Source of the DNA: Trinickia diaoshuihuensis
GTDB lineage: Bacteria > Pseudomonadota > Gammaproteobacteria > Burkholderiales > Burkholderiaceae
DNA length: 64,000 nt
Direction of reading: 5' to 3'
Assembly: GCF_003390925.1 (NCBI RefSeq)
Contig: NZ_QUBS01000007.1
Location: 1 to 64,000 of the forward strand
Shown here: positions 31,520-39,808 of the stretch, piece after piece
How the letters are laid out: each line of letters begins with the position of its first letter
Numbering within the stretch: position 1 is the first letter of the stretch
Notes under the pieces: generated by a model
What the model was told of the DNA's origin: nothing
Databases searched by the model: none
The model's input: only the letters and a program-made list of their open reading frames with translations
Translations under genes and position numbers: made by a program

Positions 31520-31555
31520 CAATGCCAGCCGAAGCGAAGCAAGCGGCTGGCATTG
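31520..31555. terminator. Perfect 12-bp hairpin between tRNA-Leu and nuoA
   Basis: CAATGCCAGCCG (31520-31531) and CGGCTGGCATTG (31544-31555) form a perfect 12-bp stem with a 12-base loop. It lies just after the 3' end of tRNA-Leu and about 130 bases before nuoA. There is no T-run after it in either direction, so it may be a weak or factor-dependent terminator, or an RNA processing or stabilising hairpin for the tRNA precursor. Confidence 0.6.
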
Positions 31556-31563
31556 GATAACTT

Positions 31564-31648
31564 TGGTGCCGACGGCGAGACTCGAACTCGCACAGCTTTC
31601 GCCACTACCCCCTCAAGATAGCGTGTCTACCAATTTCACCACGTCGGC
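31564..31648 (-). tRNA. tRNA-Leu (anticodon GAG)
   Basis: The 85-base gene folds as a class II tRNA. The acceptor stem is GCCGACG with CGTCGGC, followed by discriminator A and an encoded CCA end. The anticodon arm is CTATC-TTGAGGG-GGTAG, giving anticodon GAG, which reads CUC and CUU leucine codons. A long variable arm is present (GGCGAAAGCTGTG region) and the T arm contains GTTCGAGTC. It lies between secG and nuoA on the same strand, an order shared by related Burkholderiaceae, and may be processed from a common transcript. Confidence 0.97.
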
Positions 31649-31763
31649 ACTGTCTGCAATCCGGGACACAACTTGCTGGAACCCGCGAATCGCTTCAAGA
31701 CTTAAATTCTATCGCGCTTCCAACAATTGTTCAACGCACAAATGCAACATTATGCGAAATTTA

Positions 31764-32132
31764 TTATTTCGGAACGGCGCTGCTCGACGGCGCGGGAGCG
31801 GCCACGGGCGCCGAGGCGAGCGCTGCCGACGCAGGCGCGCTCGGTGCCGCCGGAGCCGTTACCGTGCCCAGCACACCCGCCGTGGGACGGGACTTGTACG
31901 AGCCGATGTAGGTCAGCGCGAGGGTCGTGATGAAGAACACCGTCGCCAAAATCGCCGTGGTACGCGACAAGAAATTGGCGGAACCGGTGGCGCCGAAGAG
32001 GCTACCCGAGGCGCCGCTACCGAATGCCGCGCCCATATCCGCGCCCTTGCCATGCTGCAACAGCACAAGGCCGATGATGCCCAGGGCCGACAGCAGTTGC
32101 ACCACGATGATCAACGTTTTCAAAAACAGCAT
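31764..32132 (-). CDS. secG: Protein translocase subunit SecG
   Basis: The 122-residue inner-membrane protein is SecG of the SecYEG translocon. It has two membrane helices (residues about 2-22 and 52-74) joined by the conserved loop QHGKGADMGAAFGSGASGSL. The C-terminal 45 residues are Ala/Pro/Ser rich, as usual in this group. ATG 32132 has AGGTGA five bases upstream; the GTG at 32141 would leave no room for it. It lies 80 bases downstream of tpiA and before tRNA-Leu. Confidence 0.95.
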   Translation of the reverse strand: MLFLKTLIIVVQLLSALGIIGLVLLQHGKGADMGAAFGSGASGSLFGATGSANFLSRTTAILATVFFITTLALTYIGSYKSRPTAGVLGTVTAPAAPSAPASAALASAPVAAPAPSSSAVPK

Positions 32133-32212
32133 CTGACTCACCTAATTTGAGGTTTGAGCATCCCGGCTCGATGGAACGCGCCCGGGCTGCCCTTTCGCGT
32201 TTGCGCTCCGCG

Positions 32213-32992
32213 TCAGCCAGCGTGGCTCGCCGCTTTCGCTTGCTCGCAAATCGCGAGGAAATCTTCACTCTTCAACGACGCGCCGCCGATCAGGCCGCCG
32301 TCGATATCCGCTTGACCGAACAACGCCAGCGCATTGTCGGGCTTCACGCTGCCGCCATACAACAAGGCCACGCGCGCGAGCGACGCATCTTTTTGCGCCA
32401 GCCGCGCCCGCAAAAACGCATGCACTTCCTGCGCCTGGTCCGCCGTCGCGCTGCGCCCCGTGCCGATCGCCCACACGGGTTCATAGGCGATGACGATACG
32501 CCGCGCTTCGTCGACCGACAGCAGATTCAGGACCGCATCGAGCTGCGCGCCGACGACCGCCTCGGTCGCGCCCGCTTCGCGCTCTTCCAGCGTTTCGCCG
32601 ATACAAACGATCGGCGTGAGGCCGGCCTCGAGCGCGCGGCGAGCCTTCGCGGCCACCAATTCCGAGCTTTCCGCATGGTACGCGCGACGCTCCGAGTGAC
32701 CGACGATCGCGAGCGTCGCGCCGAACTCGCCCGCCATCTCCGCGGCGACTTCACCCGTATAGGCGCCGTGGGTGTAGGTCGAAATATCCTGCACGCCCCA
32801 AGCGAGCGGTTTGCCCGACAGCAGCGCTTGCGCTTGGGCGAGATAAGGGGTGGGCACGCACACGCCGATTCGGATCGCATCGCCGATCGCGGCCGCGCCG
32901 ACGGCAACGGACTGCAAAAGGGCCGCGTTTTCCGCGAGCCGCCCGTGCATCTTCCAGTTGCCGATTACCCACTTCACTCGCTGTTCCGACAT
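32213..32992 (-). CDS. tpiA: Triosephosphate isomerase
   Basis: The 259-residue protein is triosephosphate isomerase, which interconverts dihydroxyacetone phosphate and glyceraldehyde 3-phosphate. Catalytic residues are seen in order: Lys in GNWKMHG (near residue 13), His in IVGHSERR and Glu in IAYEPVWAIGTG; the phosphate loop is LYGGSVKP. Start ATG 32992 gives MSEQRVKWVIGNWKM. It is the first gene of a tpiA-secG-tRNA-nuo stretch on this strand. Confidence 0.97.
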   Translation of the reverse strand: MSEQRVKWVIGNWKMHGRLAENAALLQSVAVGAAAIGDAIRIGVCVPTPYLAQAQALLSGKPLAWGVQDISTYTHGAYTGEVAAEMAGEFGATLAIVGHSERRAYHAESSELVAAKARRALEAGLTPIVCIGETLEEREAGATEAVVGAQLDAVLNLLSVDEARRIVIAYEPVWAIGTGRSATADQAQEVHAFLRARLAQKDASLARVALLYGGSVKPDNALALFGQADIDGGLIGGASLKSEDFLAICEQAKAASHAG

Positions 32993-33130
32993 GTGTCTCG
33001 CCCGTGTGTTGTCTCTGCCGTGGCTTATGCAGCATGCGCCCCGGCCCTCGTGCCATCGAAGGCGCACGCAAAACACGCAATTTTACTGTGCTTGAAGGGA
33101 CCCGGTCAAACCGTACGGCGCACGGCCCGC

Positions 33131-33343
33131 TTACTTGGCGCGGAGCGGTTCGAGCGGCGGCGTACCGTCGTGAAACAGGGCGGAAAGCTGCGAACGCAGT
33201 TCGGGCGAATCGACGTGATGATGAACGGCAACGGCATGCTGGACCGCAGCCTCGATCAACTCGCGCTCGCTGTCCGCTGCCAGTGCCACGGTGCAGTTCA
33301 TTTCGCTCGGAAATTCTCTGCAATCGATGTATTTGCGCGTCAT
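33131..33343 (-). CDS. DUF1059 domain-containing protein
   Basis: The 70-residue protein matches DUF1059, a family of small predicted metal-binding proteins. It begins MTRKYIDCREFPSEMNCTV, with the two conserved cysteines (Cys8 and Cys17), and has the motif AVQHAVAVHHHVDSPEL with a cluster of histidines. AAGGAGG precedes the start codon by a few bases. It stands alone between tpiA and the quinone oxidoreductase gene. Function is unknown. Confidence 0.88.
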   Translation of the reverse strand: MTRKYIDCREFPSEMNCTVALAADSERELIEAAVQHAVAVHHHVDSPELRSQLSALFHDGTPPLEPLRAK

Positions 33344-33541
33344 GGCGGCCTCCTTCTGGATCGGTTTCCGATTGGGTAAACGCGATGACTCGCATGATCG
33401 AAAGCCTCATGAAAGATCGCGCCGTATCCAGTAATAGTCCGCGCGCGACCTAGGCCAAAGCTCCATTTCGAGATAATCGAGCGCGATCCTTATACGGCAC
33501 GCGCGCTCAGCGTTGGCACTATCCGTGCATGAAGATGCCGC

Positions 33542-34561
33542 TCATGCCGGCTCGGCTTGCCAATCCAAGACGATCTTGCCGATATGCTCGCCGCTCTCCA
33601 TCAACGCATGGGCCTGCGCCGCCTCCTGCGCCGGCAACACTCGATAGACGATCGGCTTGATGCGCCCCGCTTCGATGAGCGGCCAAACGCGCTCCTTGAG
33701 CCGCGCCGCGATTCGCGCCTTGAATCCGATCGAGCGCGGACGCAGCGTCGAGCCCGTGATCGTCAGGCGCCGCCGCAACACTTCGGCCAAGCTGACCTCC
33801 GCCTTCGCGCCGCCGAGCAGGGCGATGATCACGAGGCGGCCGCCGTCGGCGAGCGCGGAAAGTTCGCGCGGCACGTATCCGCCGGCCACCATGTCGAGGA
33901 TCACGTCGACGCCGCGATCGTTCGTCAGCGATTTGACGACTTCGACGAAGTCCTCGGACTTATAGTTGATCGCGCGTTCGGCGCCCAGCGCCTCGCATGC
34001 CTTGCATTTCTCTGCCGTCCCAGCCGTCGCGAAAACGCGAAACCCGAGCGCGTGAGCGATCTGAATCGCCGTGACGCCGATCCCGCTCGAGCCGCCTTGC
34101 ACGAGCAGCGTCTCGTTCTCGCCACCCTCGCCCGCGCCGAGCCCCGCCCGGTCGAACACGTTGCTCCAGACCGTGAAGAACGTTTCGGGCAGCGACGCGG
34201 CCTCGATATCGGTCAGCCCGCTCGGCACCGGCAAACATTGAGCGAGCGGCACGCTCGCATATTGCGCATAGCCGCCGCCGGCTAGCAGCGCGCATACGCG
34301 GTCCCCGATCTTCAGTCCGAACGGGTTGTGCTTTTCCTCGAGGTTGCCGCCGACGATTTCACCGGCGATCTCGAGCCCGGGCAGATCGGATACGCCCGGA
34401 GGGGGCGCATAGGCGCCCTTACGTTGGAATACGTCGGGCCGATTCACGCCCGATGCCGCTACCTTGACGAGTACCTCGCCGGGACCGGGAACCGGGTCGG
34501 GCCGCTCGCCGAGCACCAGTACTTCCGGCCCGCCGAACTCGGTAATTTCGATCGCTTTCAC
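33542..34561 (-). CDS. NAD(P)H-quinone oxidoreductase, zeta-crystallin/PIG3 type
   Basis: The 339-residue protein is a zinc-independent medium-chain dehydrogenase of the PIG3/quinone reductase branch. It has the GroES-like N-terminal domain (PGEVLVKVAASGVNRPDVFQ) and a nucleotide-binding domain with VQGGSSGIGVTAIQIAHALG. It reduces quinones with NADPH in the cytoplasm. AGGTGAT precedes the ATG. It follows pnp on the same strand, after a strong terminator, and is common at this place in related genomes. Confidence 0.9.
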   Translation of the reverse strand: MKAIEITEFGGPEVLVLGERPDPVPGPGEVLVKVAASGVNRPDVFQRKGAYAPPPGVSDLPGLEIAGEIVGGNLEEKHNPFGLKIGDRVCALLAGGGYAQYASVPLAQCLPVPSGLTDIEAASLPETFFTVWSNVFDRAGLGAGEGGENETLLVQGGSSGIGVTAIQIAHALGFRVFATAGTAEKCKACEALGAERAINYKSEDFVEVVKSLTNDRGVDVILDMVAGGYVPRELSALADGGRLVIIALLGGAKAEVSLAEVLRRRLTITGSTLRPRSIGFKARIAARLKERVWPLIEAGRIKPIVYRVLPAQEAAQAHALMESGEHIGKIVLDWQAEPA

Positions 34562-34604
34562 ATCACCTCCGAGGCAGTCGCACAGGGAACGGGCACTATT
34601 CTGA

Positions 34605-34644
34605 TGAAAAAACGGCCGGCGCGCTTGGAAAGCGGCCGGCCGTT
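34605..34644 (-). terminator. Rho-independent terminator of pnp
   Basis: On the minus strand AACGGCCGGC (34644-34635) pairs with GCCGGCCGTT (34620-34611), a 10-bp GC-rich stem with a 14-base loop, followed by a run of T (TTTTTTC, 34611-34605). It begins 35 bases after the pnp stop codon. Confidence 0.92.
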
Positions 34645-34678
34645 CAAGGAGCGGTTCACTCCCCGAAGGAGCGACGCG

Positions 34679-36829
34679 TTACTGCTGGGGCGCCGGCTCC
34701 GAGGGCGCCGCACCCGAACCGCCTTCGTTCAGCAGCGCCTTGGCCGACAGGCGCACGCGGCCCTTTTCGTCCGTTTGGATAACCTTGACCTTCACTTGCT
34801 GGCCTTCGCTGAGGTAATCCTTGATGTCCTTGATACGCTCGTTGGCGATCTCGGAGATGTGCAGCAGGCCATCCTTGCCCGGCAGGATGTTGACGATCGC
34901 ACCGAACTCCAGCAGCTTGAGCACGGTACCTTCGTAGACCTGCCCCACTTCCACTTCGGCCGTGATGTTCTCGATGCGGCGCTTCGCCTCGGCCATCCCT
35001 TCGCTGCTGGTGCTCGCGATCGTGACGACGCCGTCGTCGGAGATGTCGATGGTCGTGCCCGTTTCCTCGGTCAACGCGCGGATCACCGAGCCGCCCTTGC
35101 CGATCACGTCGCGGATCTTCTCGGGATTGATCTTGATCGTGATCATGCGCGGCGCGAACGCCGACAGCTCGGTGCTGGCGCCCGACACGGCGTCCTTCAT
35201 CTTGCCGAGGATGTGCATGCGGCCTTCCTTCGCCTGCGCCAGCGCGACTTGCATGATCTCCTTCGTGATCCCTTGGATCTTGATGTCCATTTGCAGCGCG
35301 GTGACGCCGTCGGCCGTACCGGCCACCTTGAAGTCCATGTCGCCGAGGTGATCCTCGTCGCCGAGGATGTCGGTCAGCACCGCGAACTTGTTGCCGTCGA
35401 GAATCAGGCCCATCGCGATACCGGCGACATGCGCCTTCATCGGCACGCCGGCATCCATCAACGCGAGGCAACCGCCGCACACCGACGCCATCGACGACGA
35501 ACCGTTCGATTCGGTGATTTCCGAAACGACGCGGATCGAGTAGCCGAATTCCTCGGCGCTCGGCAGGCAAGCGGCGAGCGCGCGCTTGGCCAGACGGCCG
35601 TGGCCGATTTCGCGGCGCTTGGGCGTGCCCACGCGACCCGTCTCACCCGTCGCGAACGGAGGCATGTTGTAGTGGAGCATGAAACGCTCGCGGTATTCGC
35701 CTTCGAGCGCGTCGATGATTTGTTCGTCGCCCTTGGTGCCGAGCGTCGCCACGACGAGCGCTTGCGTCTCGCCGCGCGTGAACAGCGCCGAACCGTGCGT
35801 ACGCGGCAGCACGCCCGTACGGATTTCGATCGGACGCACCGTGCGCGTATCGCGGCCGTCGATACGCGGTTCGCCGTTCAGGATTTGGCTGCGAACGATC
35901 TTCGCTTCGAGATCGAACAAGATGTTGCCGACGGCGGTCTTGTCCGCGGGCGCTTCGCCCGAGGCCGCGGCCGCTTCCTCGAGCTTGGCGCTCGTGGCGG
36001 CGTATATGTCCTTCAGCTTCGTCGAACGCTGTTGCTTGTTGCGCAGTTGATAGGCGGCAACGAGTTCGTTGTACGCGATTTCGGTTACGCGCGCGATCAG
36101 CGCTTCGTCCTTCGGCGCCGGCTGCCAATCCCATTCGGGCTTACCGCCTTCGCGCACGAGTTCGTGAATGGCGTCGATCGCCGTTTGCAATTGCTCGTGA
36201 CCGAACACGACCGCGCCGAGCATGACGTCTTCGGGCAATTGGTCGGCTTCCGATTCGACCATCAGCACGGCACGCTCGGTACCGGCCACGACGAGATCCA
36301 GACGCGATTCCTTTTGCTGGGCGCGCGTCGGGTTCAACACGTATTCGTTGTTGATATAGCCGACACGGGCGGCGCCCACGGGGCCGTTGAACGGCAGACC
36401 CGATACGGCGAGCGCGGCCGACGCGCCGATCAGCGCGGGGATGTCGGCCGGCACTTCCGGATTGATCGACAGCACGTGAACGACGACCTGGACTTCGTTG
36501 TAGAAGCCTTCGGGGAACAGCGGACGCAGGGGCCGGTCGATCAAGCGCGACGTGAGCGTTTCGTGTTCGGAGGGACGGCCCTCGCGGCGGAAGAAACCGC
36601 CGGGGATCTTACCGGCCGAGTAGGTCTTCTCGATGTAGTCGACCGTCAGCGGGAAAAAGTCCTGGCCGGGCTTGGCCGACTTCGCGCCGACAACCGTGGC
36701 GAGCACGACGGTGTCTTCGACATCGACGATGACGGCGCCCGATGCTTGGCGTGCGATCTCGCCGGTTTCGAGGCGAACGTTATGTTGTCCCCATTTGAAT
36801 TCTTTAACGACCTTATTGAACATGGACAT
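34679..36829 (-). CDS. pnp: Polyribonucleotide nucleotidyltransferase (PNPase)
   Basis: The 716-residue protein is PNPase, the phosphorolytic 3'-5' exoribonuclease of the degradosome. The order of domains is RNase PH 1 (about 10-150), a helical linker, RNase PH 2 (about 310-540, with the catalytic segment around [15 protein letters not shown]), KH (about 550-620, [14 protein letters not shown]) and S1 (about 620-690, [20 protein letters not shown]). GGAGTGAT lies just before the ATG. It is downstream of rpsO as in many bacteria, but with a terminator and hairpins between them. The long leader may allow PNPase to control its own mRNA as in E. coli. Confidence 0.97.
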   Translation of the reverse strand: MSMFNKVVKEFKWGQHNVRLETGEIARQASGAVIVDVEDTVVLATVVGAKSAKPGQDFFPLTVDYIEKTYSAGKIPGGFFRREGRPSEHETLTSRLIDRPLRPLFPEGFYNEVQVVVHVLSINPEVPADIPALIGASAALAVSGLPFNGPVGAARVGYINNEYVLNPTRAQQKESRLDLVVAGTERAVLMVESEADQLPEDVMLGAVVFGHEQLQTAIDAIHELVREGGKPEWDWQPAPKDEALIARVTEIAYNELVAAYQLRNKQQRSTKLKDIYAATSAKLEEAAAASGEAPADKTAVGNILFDLEAKIVRSQILNGEPRIDGRDTRTVRPIEIRTGVLPRTHGSALFTRGETQALVVATLGTKGDEQIIDALEGEYRERFMLHYNMPPFATGETGRVGTPKRREIGHGRLAKRALAACLPSAEEFGYSIRVVSEITESNGSSSMASVCGGCLALMDAGVPMKAHVAGIAMGLILDGNKFAVLTDILGDEDHLGDMDFKVAGTADGVTALQMDIKIQGITKEIMQVALAQAKEGRMHILGKMKDAVSGASTELSAFAPRMITIKINPEKIRDVIGKGGSVIRALTEETGTTIDISDDGVVTIASTSSEGMAEAKRRIENITAEVEVGQVYEGTVLKLLEFGAIVNILPGKDGLLHISEIANERIKDIKDYLSEGQQVKVKVIQTDEKGRVRLSAKALLNEGGSGAAPSEPAPQQ

Positions 36830-36938
36830 AAATCACTCCTTCTGTCTTCTCATCTATTTGGGATCGCCGCCGCCGTGCGCGAAGCATCGCCCGGCGGCGC
36901 CGGCAGCCGGCGCACCTGCGGGAAGAGGAGTGTTATGC

Positions 36939-36988
36939 CATTCCAGCGCCGCGCTCGGCAATCGCGGCCGTCTCGCCGCGCTGGAATG
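36939..36988. promoter_or_regulatory. Long inverted repeat in the pnp leader
   Basis: CATTCCAGCGC (36939-36949) and GCGCTGGAATG (36978-36988) form an 11-bp perfect stem with a 28-base loop, placed 110-160 bases upstream of the pnp start codon. In E. coli a long hairpin in the pnp leader is cut by RNase III and lets PNPase repress its own synthesis; this hairpin is in a comparable place, but the mechanism here is only inferred. The rest of 36830-37147 shows no gene. Confidence 0.55.
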
Positions 36989-37147
36989 ACACAAAGCTCT
37001 GCCCGCCTTTGCCGGCTGCTATAAATCGCCCAACGCGCGCGATCGCCGCACGCCTGGGTTTGCTACGTCCTTCGTTACGCGCACGCACGGGGCGTGCCGT
37101 TGAATACCGCCGATGCACGCGATCCGGGCCCACTAAAGCCCTGCGAA

Positions 37148-37181
37148 GCTTGCACTTAGTGCTGAAGCACTAAGTGCAAGC
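37148..37181. repeat. 34-nt palindrome, copy 1 of 3 (rpsO-pnp spacer)
   Basis: A perfect palindrome: GCTTGCACTTAGTGCT (37148-37163), two central bases GA, then AGCACTAAGTGCAAGC. It is exactly 34 bases long, like the next two copies, and shares with them the core pattern ACTNRGYGCTRAAGCRCY. The arm sequences differ but pairing is kept. Confidence 0.9.
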
Positions 37182-37198
37182 AACGGCGCTCTGTGTGA

Positions 37199-37232
37199 GA
37201 TGGGACTAGGCGCTAAAGCGCCAACTCCCATC
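37199..37232. repeat. 34-nt palindrome, copy 2 of 3 (rpsO-pnp spacer)
   Basis: GATGGGACTAGGCGCT (37199-37214), two bases AA, then AGCGCCAACTCCCATC. The arms pair over 16 positions with two mismatches. The core CTAGGCGCTAAAGCGCCAA is nearly identical to copy 3, while the outer arms are different. Confidence 0.9.
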
Positions 37233-37246
37233 GACACTCTGTGCGG

Positions 37247-37280
37247 GGTCGAACTAGGCGCTAAAGCGCCAAGTTCGACC
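37247..37280. repeat. 34-nt palindrome, copy 3 of 3 (rpsO-pnp spacer)
   Basis: GGTCGAACTAGGCGCT (37247-37262), two bases AA, then AGCGCCAAGTTCGACC. The arms pair with one mismatch. It lies immediately after the rpsO terminator T-run when read on the minus strand. Confidence 0.9.
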
Positions 37281-37283
37281 GAC

Positions 37284-37324
37284 GAAAAAAACAAATGCCT
37301 GTATCAGCGCACTGACACAGGCAT
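37284..37324 (-). terminator. Rho-independent terminator of rpsO
   Basis: On the minus strand ATGCCTGTGTCA (37324-37313) pairs with TGATACAGGCAT (37306-37295) through 12 positions, one of them a G-U pair, with a six-base loop. TTGTTTTTTT follows. It starts 24 bases after the rpsO stop and should end most transcripts before pnp. Confidence 0.93.
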
Positions 37325-37347
37325 CTTGCATAACGCGGAGGCGCCGA

Positions 37348-37617
37348 TTACTTGCGCAGACCGAGCTTTTCGATCAGCGAACGGTAACGGTCGGCATCCT
37401 TGCCCTTCAGGTAGTCGAGCAGCTTACGGCGACGGCTCACCATACGCAGCAAACCGCGGCGGCTGTGGTGATCCTTCGAGTGCGACTTGAAGTGCGTGGT
37501 CAACTCGTTGATACGCGACGTGAGCAGTGCAACTTGCACTTCGGGCGAACCCGTGTCGTTCGTGCCGCGGGCAAATTGCGCGACGATGTCGGACTTCTTG
37601 ATATCAGCAACAGACAT
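37348..37617 (-). CDS. rpsO: 30S ribosomal protein S15
   Basis: The 89-residue protein is ribosomal protein S15, which binds 16S rRNA and helps build the small-subunit platform. The family signature runs through [20 protein letters not shown] and [20 protein letters not shown]. Length is exactly typical. AAAGGAAAT precedes the ATG. Confidence 0.98.
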   Translation of the reverse strand: MSVADIKKSDIVAQFARGTNDTGSPEVQVALLTSRINELTTHFKSHSKDHHSRRGLLRMVSRRRKLLDYLKGKDADRYRSLIEKLGLRK

Positions 37618-37723
37618 TTGATTTCCTTTAAAACAAACAGGCGGTCACGGAAGAAAGGCCGTGCCGTGGGTTACGACGAAGCGCGCATTGTAGCACAACC
37701 GAAAGCGGCAACACCCTCGCCCC

Positions 37724-39058
37724 TTACGGGCGCTTCATGCGGCAGTCGCTAGGAACCTCGGTTTGCCCGGGCGGCAAGGCGAGCACCGTACGAAAGCCGT
37801 AGCCCGAACCCTCGTTGTCGAAACGCACGCCTGGCGTCCCCGCCTTATCCATCTCGATAACATAAAGGGGCTGGATCAACTGGTGATCGTCGGCGCGCAT
37901 CCACGCGCGCACGAAGCCGTTCTCGAACTTCGCCCCTTCGAGCGCCTTGGTCACGGCGAGCGCGTCGGTTCCGTGCGCCCGAGCAATCGCGTCGGCCAGC
38001 ATTTCGACCATGACGTCGATGCGAGCCAGCGCGTAATCGTCGTGCGCGGCCGGGAAGCGCGCGCGAAACGCCGCGTAGTACGCATCCGAAGCCGCCGCGT
38101 TCGCGTGCGGCAGCCGCTCGTTGGCGGGCGCGGCCGTGCCGGCGTTGGGATGCCAATCCGCGACGGCCACCACGCGCTTGACGCCCGCCTCTCCGATCGC
38201 CGCCGGGGCGTCGAGGCTATTGCCGTAAAACGTATAGAACTTTCCTGCGAAGCCCTGCTCGCGCGCGGCTTTGACGAGCAGCGCGAGATCGTTCCCCCAA
38301 TTACCCGTCACGACGGCATCGGCGCCGCTCGCGCGCAGCTTGGCGATGTAGGGCGTGAAATCCTTGACGCGGCCGATCGGATGGAATTCGTCGCCGACGA
38401 TGGCGATGTCGGGCCGCCGGGCACCGAGTGCGGCGCGGGCGAGCGTACTGACGTCATGGCCGAAGCTGTAGTCCTGATTGAGCAGGTAGACGTGCTTGAC
38501 CGATTTGTCGCGCGCGATCACATCGGCGAGCGCGTTCATGCGCATCCCGGCGTGCGCATCGAAGCGAAAATGCCAGACGCTGCAACCGGTCCCGGTCAGC
38601 GTGGGGTCATCAGCCGAATAATTCAGGAAAAGTTCGCGGTTATCGGGTTCGCGTGCGTTTTGCTTGTCGATGGCGGACACGAGCGCCGCGGCGACCGCGG
38701 AGCCGTTGCCCTGCAAGACGAACGGGATATGACGGTCGGACGCGGCGCGCAGTTGCACGAGCGCTTGTTCGACACTGCCCTGACTGTCGAGGACGACGAG
38801 TTCGAGCGGATGCGCGCCGTCAGGAAGCGCTACACCGCCGCGCGCGTTGACGCGCTCGATCGCGAAGCGCACGTTGCGCTCGACCGCCGCGCCCGCGTCG
38901 GCGAATGGGCCCGACATGCCCTCGATCAACGCGAGCCGGATCGGTGCGTTCCCGTTCCCGGCATTCGTGGCGGGCGCGGCCGTCAGAGGCGCCGTCAGGG
39001 CGGCCACGGCGCCGGCGATTGCAGCCCACTTCGTCCATTGTTTGACCATCGTTCGCAT
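37724..39058 (-). CDS. Periplasmic ABC transporter substrate-binding protein, branched-chain amino acid type
   Basis: Read from ATG 39058 the protein has 444 residues (another ATG lies at 39049). A signal peptide covers about the first 35 residues (WAAIAGAVAALTAPLTAAPA). The rest is a type I periplasmic binding protein of the LivJ/Leu-Ile-Val family (IRLALIEGMSGPFADAGAAV near the mature N-terminus). No permease or ATPase genes are next to it, so its transporter partners are elsewhere or it serves as a sensor. Ligand is unknown. The gene lies between rpsO and a divergent lipoprotein gene. Confidence 0.85.
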   Translation of the reverse strand: MRTMVKQWTKWAAIAGAVAALTAPLTAAPATNAGNGNAPIRLALIEGMSGPFADAGAAVERNVRFAIERVNARGGVALPDGAHPLELVVLDSQGSVEQALVQLRAASDRHIPFVLQGNGSAVAAALVSAIDKQNAREPDNRELFLNYSADDPTLTGTGCSVWHFRFDAHAGMRMNALADVIARDKSVKHVYLLNQDYSFGHDVSTLARAALGARRPDIAIVGDEFHPIGRVKDFTPYIAKLRASGADAVVTGNWGNDLALLVKAAREQGFAGKFYTFYGNSLDAPAAIGEAGVKRVVAVADWHPNAGTAAPANERLPHANAAASDAYYAAFRARFPAAHDDYALARIDVMVEMLADAIARAHGTDALAVTKALEGAKFENGFVRAWMRADDHQLIQPLYVIEMDKAGTPGVRFDNEGSGYGFRTVLALPPGQTEVPSDCRMKRP

Positions 39059-39206
39059 CTCGTACGCTTCGAAAGCGCGGATCATAGGCCGTCAGGGCAC
39101 CCGTTCGCAAGCGCCTTCCTAACGCGCCAAGAATCTTTGCCCCTGCACTGTCCAAAGAATCGGCAGCCGTGATAAAAACCCGGTCGTGAGAGTCATCGGA
39201 GGAATC

Positions 39207-39710
39207 ATGTTCAAGCGTCTTACCGCCGCGCTCGGCTGCGTCGCCGTCGTCGCGTTAGCCGGCTGCGCACAGCCGTGGCAAGGGTTCTCGGCCGGCCAGG
39301 ATCAATCGGCGCTCGTCGCGCGCCTGGGGCCACCGCGCGAGATCTACGACTTGCCGAACGGCGGCAAGCGTCTGATGTGGCCGACTCAGCCGATGGGCGA
39401 GACGACGACAGCCGCCGACGTCGACGCGGCGGGCAAGATCGTCGCGGTGCGACAGGTGCTCCAGGTCAGCGAGTTCTACAAGGCTCAGATCGGCACTTGG
39501 ACGAAGCAGGATGTCCTAGTGAACTTCGGCCGTCCCGAGGAAACCGCTTATTTCCCGCTGATGAAGCGCGAAGTCTGGACTTACCGTTACCAGGAAGACA
39601 ACGTCTGGTATCAGCTCTACCACTTCTACTTCGATCCGGAAGGCATCCTGCGGTTGACGCAAAAGACGCCCGACCCGCTGCATGAGCCCGAGCGCGATCG
39701 GATGTGGTGA
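39207..39710 (+). CDS. Lipoprotein, possibly with a BamE-like (SmpA/OmlA) fold
   Basis: From ATG 39207, which follows GGAGGA at good spacing, the protein has 167 residues. It starts with a lipoprotein signal: MFKRLTAALG, hydrophobic core, then the lipobox LAGC (Cys at about residue 20). The mature part has two short repeats built around RLGPPREIYDLPNGGKRLMW and NFGRPEETAYFPLMKREVW, a pattern seen in BamE-like domains. It is probably an outer-membrane lipoprotein. The fold call is a judgement by eye and the role is unknown. Confidence 0.7.
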   Translation: MFKRLTAALGCVAVVALAGCAQPWQGFSAGQDQSALVARLGPPREIYDLPNGGKRLMWPTQPMGETTTAADVDAAGKIVAVRQVLQVSEFYKAQIGTWTKQDVLVNFGRPEETAYFPLMKREVWTYRYQEDNVWYQLYHFYFDPEGILRLTQKTPDPLHEPERDRMW

Positions 39711-39741
39711 CGTTCGGCACCCCGACGACATACAAAACATA

Positions 39742-39774
39742 AAACCCTCGCGGGGCTCAGCCCGGCGAGGGTTT
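39742..39774. terminator. Shared terminator between the lipoprotein gene and leuA
   Basis: AAACCCTCGC (39742-39751) and GCGAGGGTTT (39765-39774) form a 10-bp stem with a 13-base loop. On the minus strand the stem is followed by TTTATGTTTTG, so it should end leuA transcripts; on the plus strand the T-run is within the stem (GGGTTT), so it could also serve the lipoprotein gene. Confidence 0.85.
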
Positions 39775-39808
39775 CGAATGGGTCTGGAAGGCCAACCGGC
39801 CTACCCGC

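Noticed and set aside
34328-37024. An 898-codon plus-strand open frame over pnp and part of the quinone oxidoreductase
   Set aside because: It is the complement of two well-supported genes and has only low-complexity Arg/Asp/Val content.
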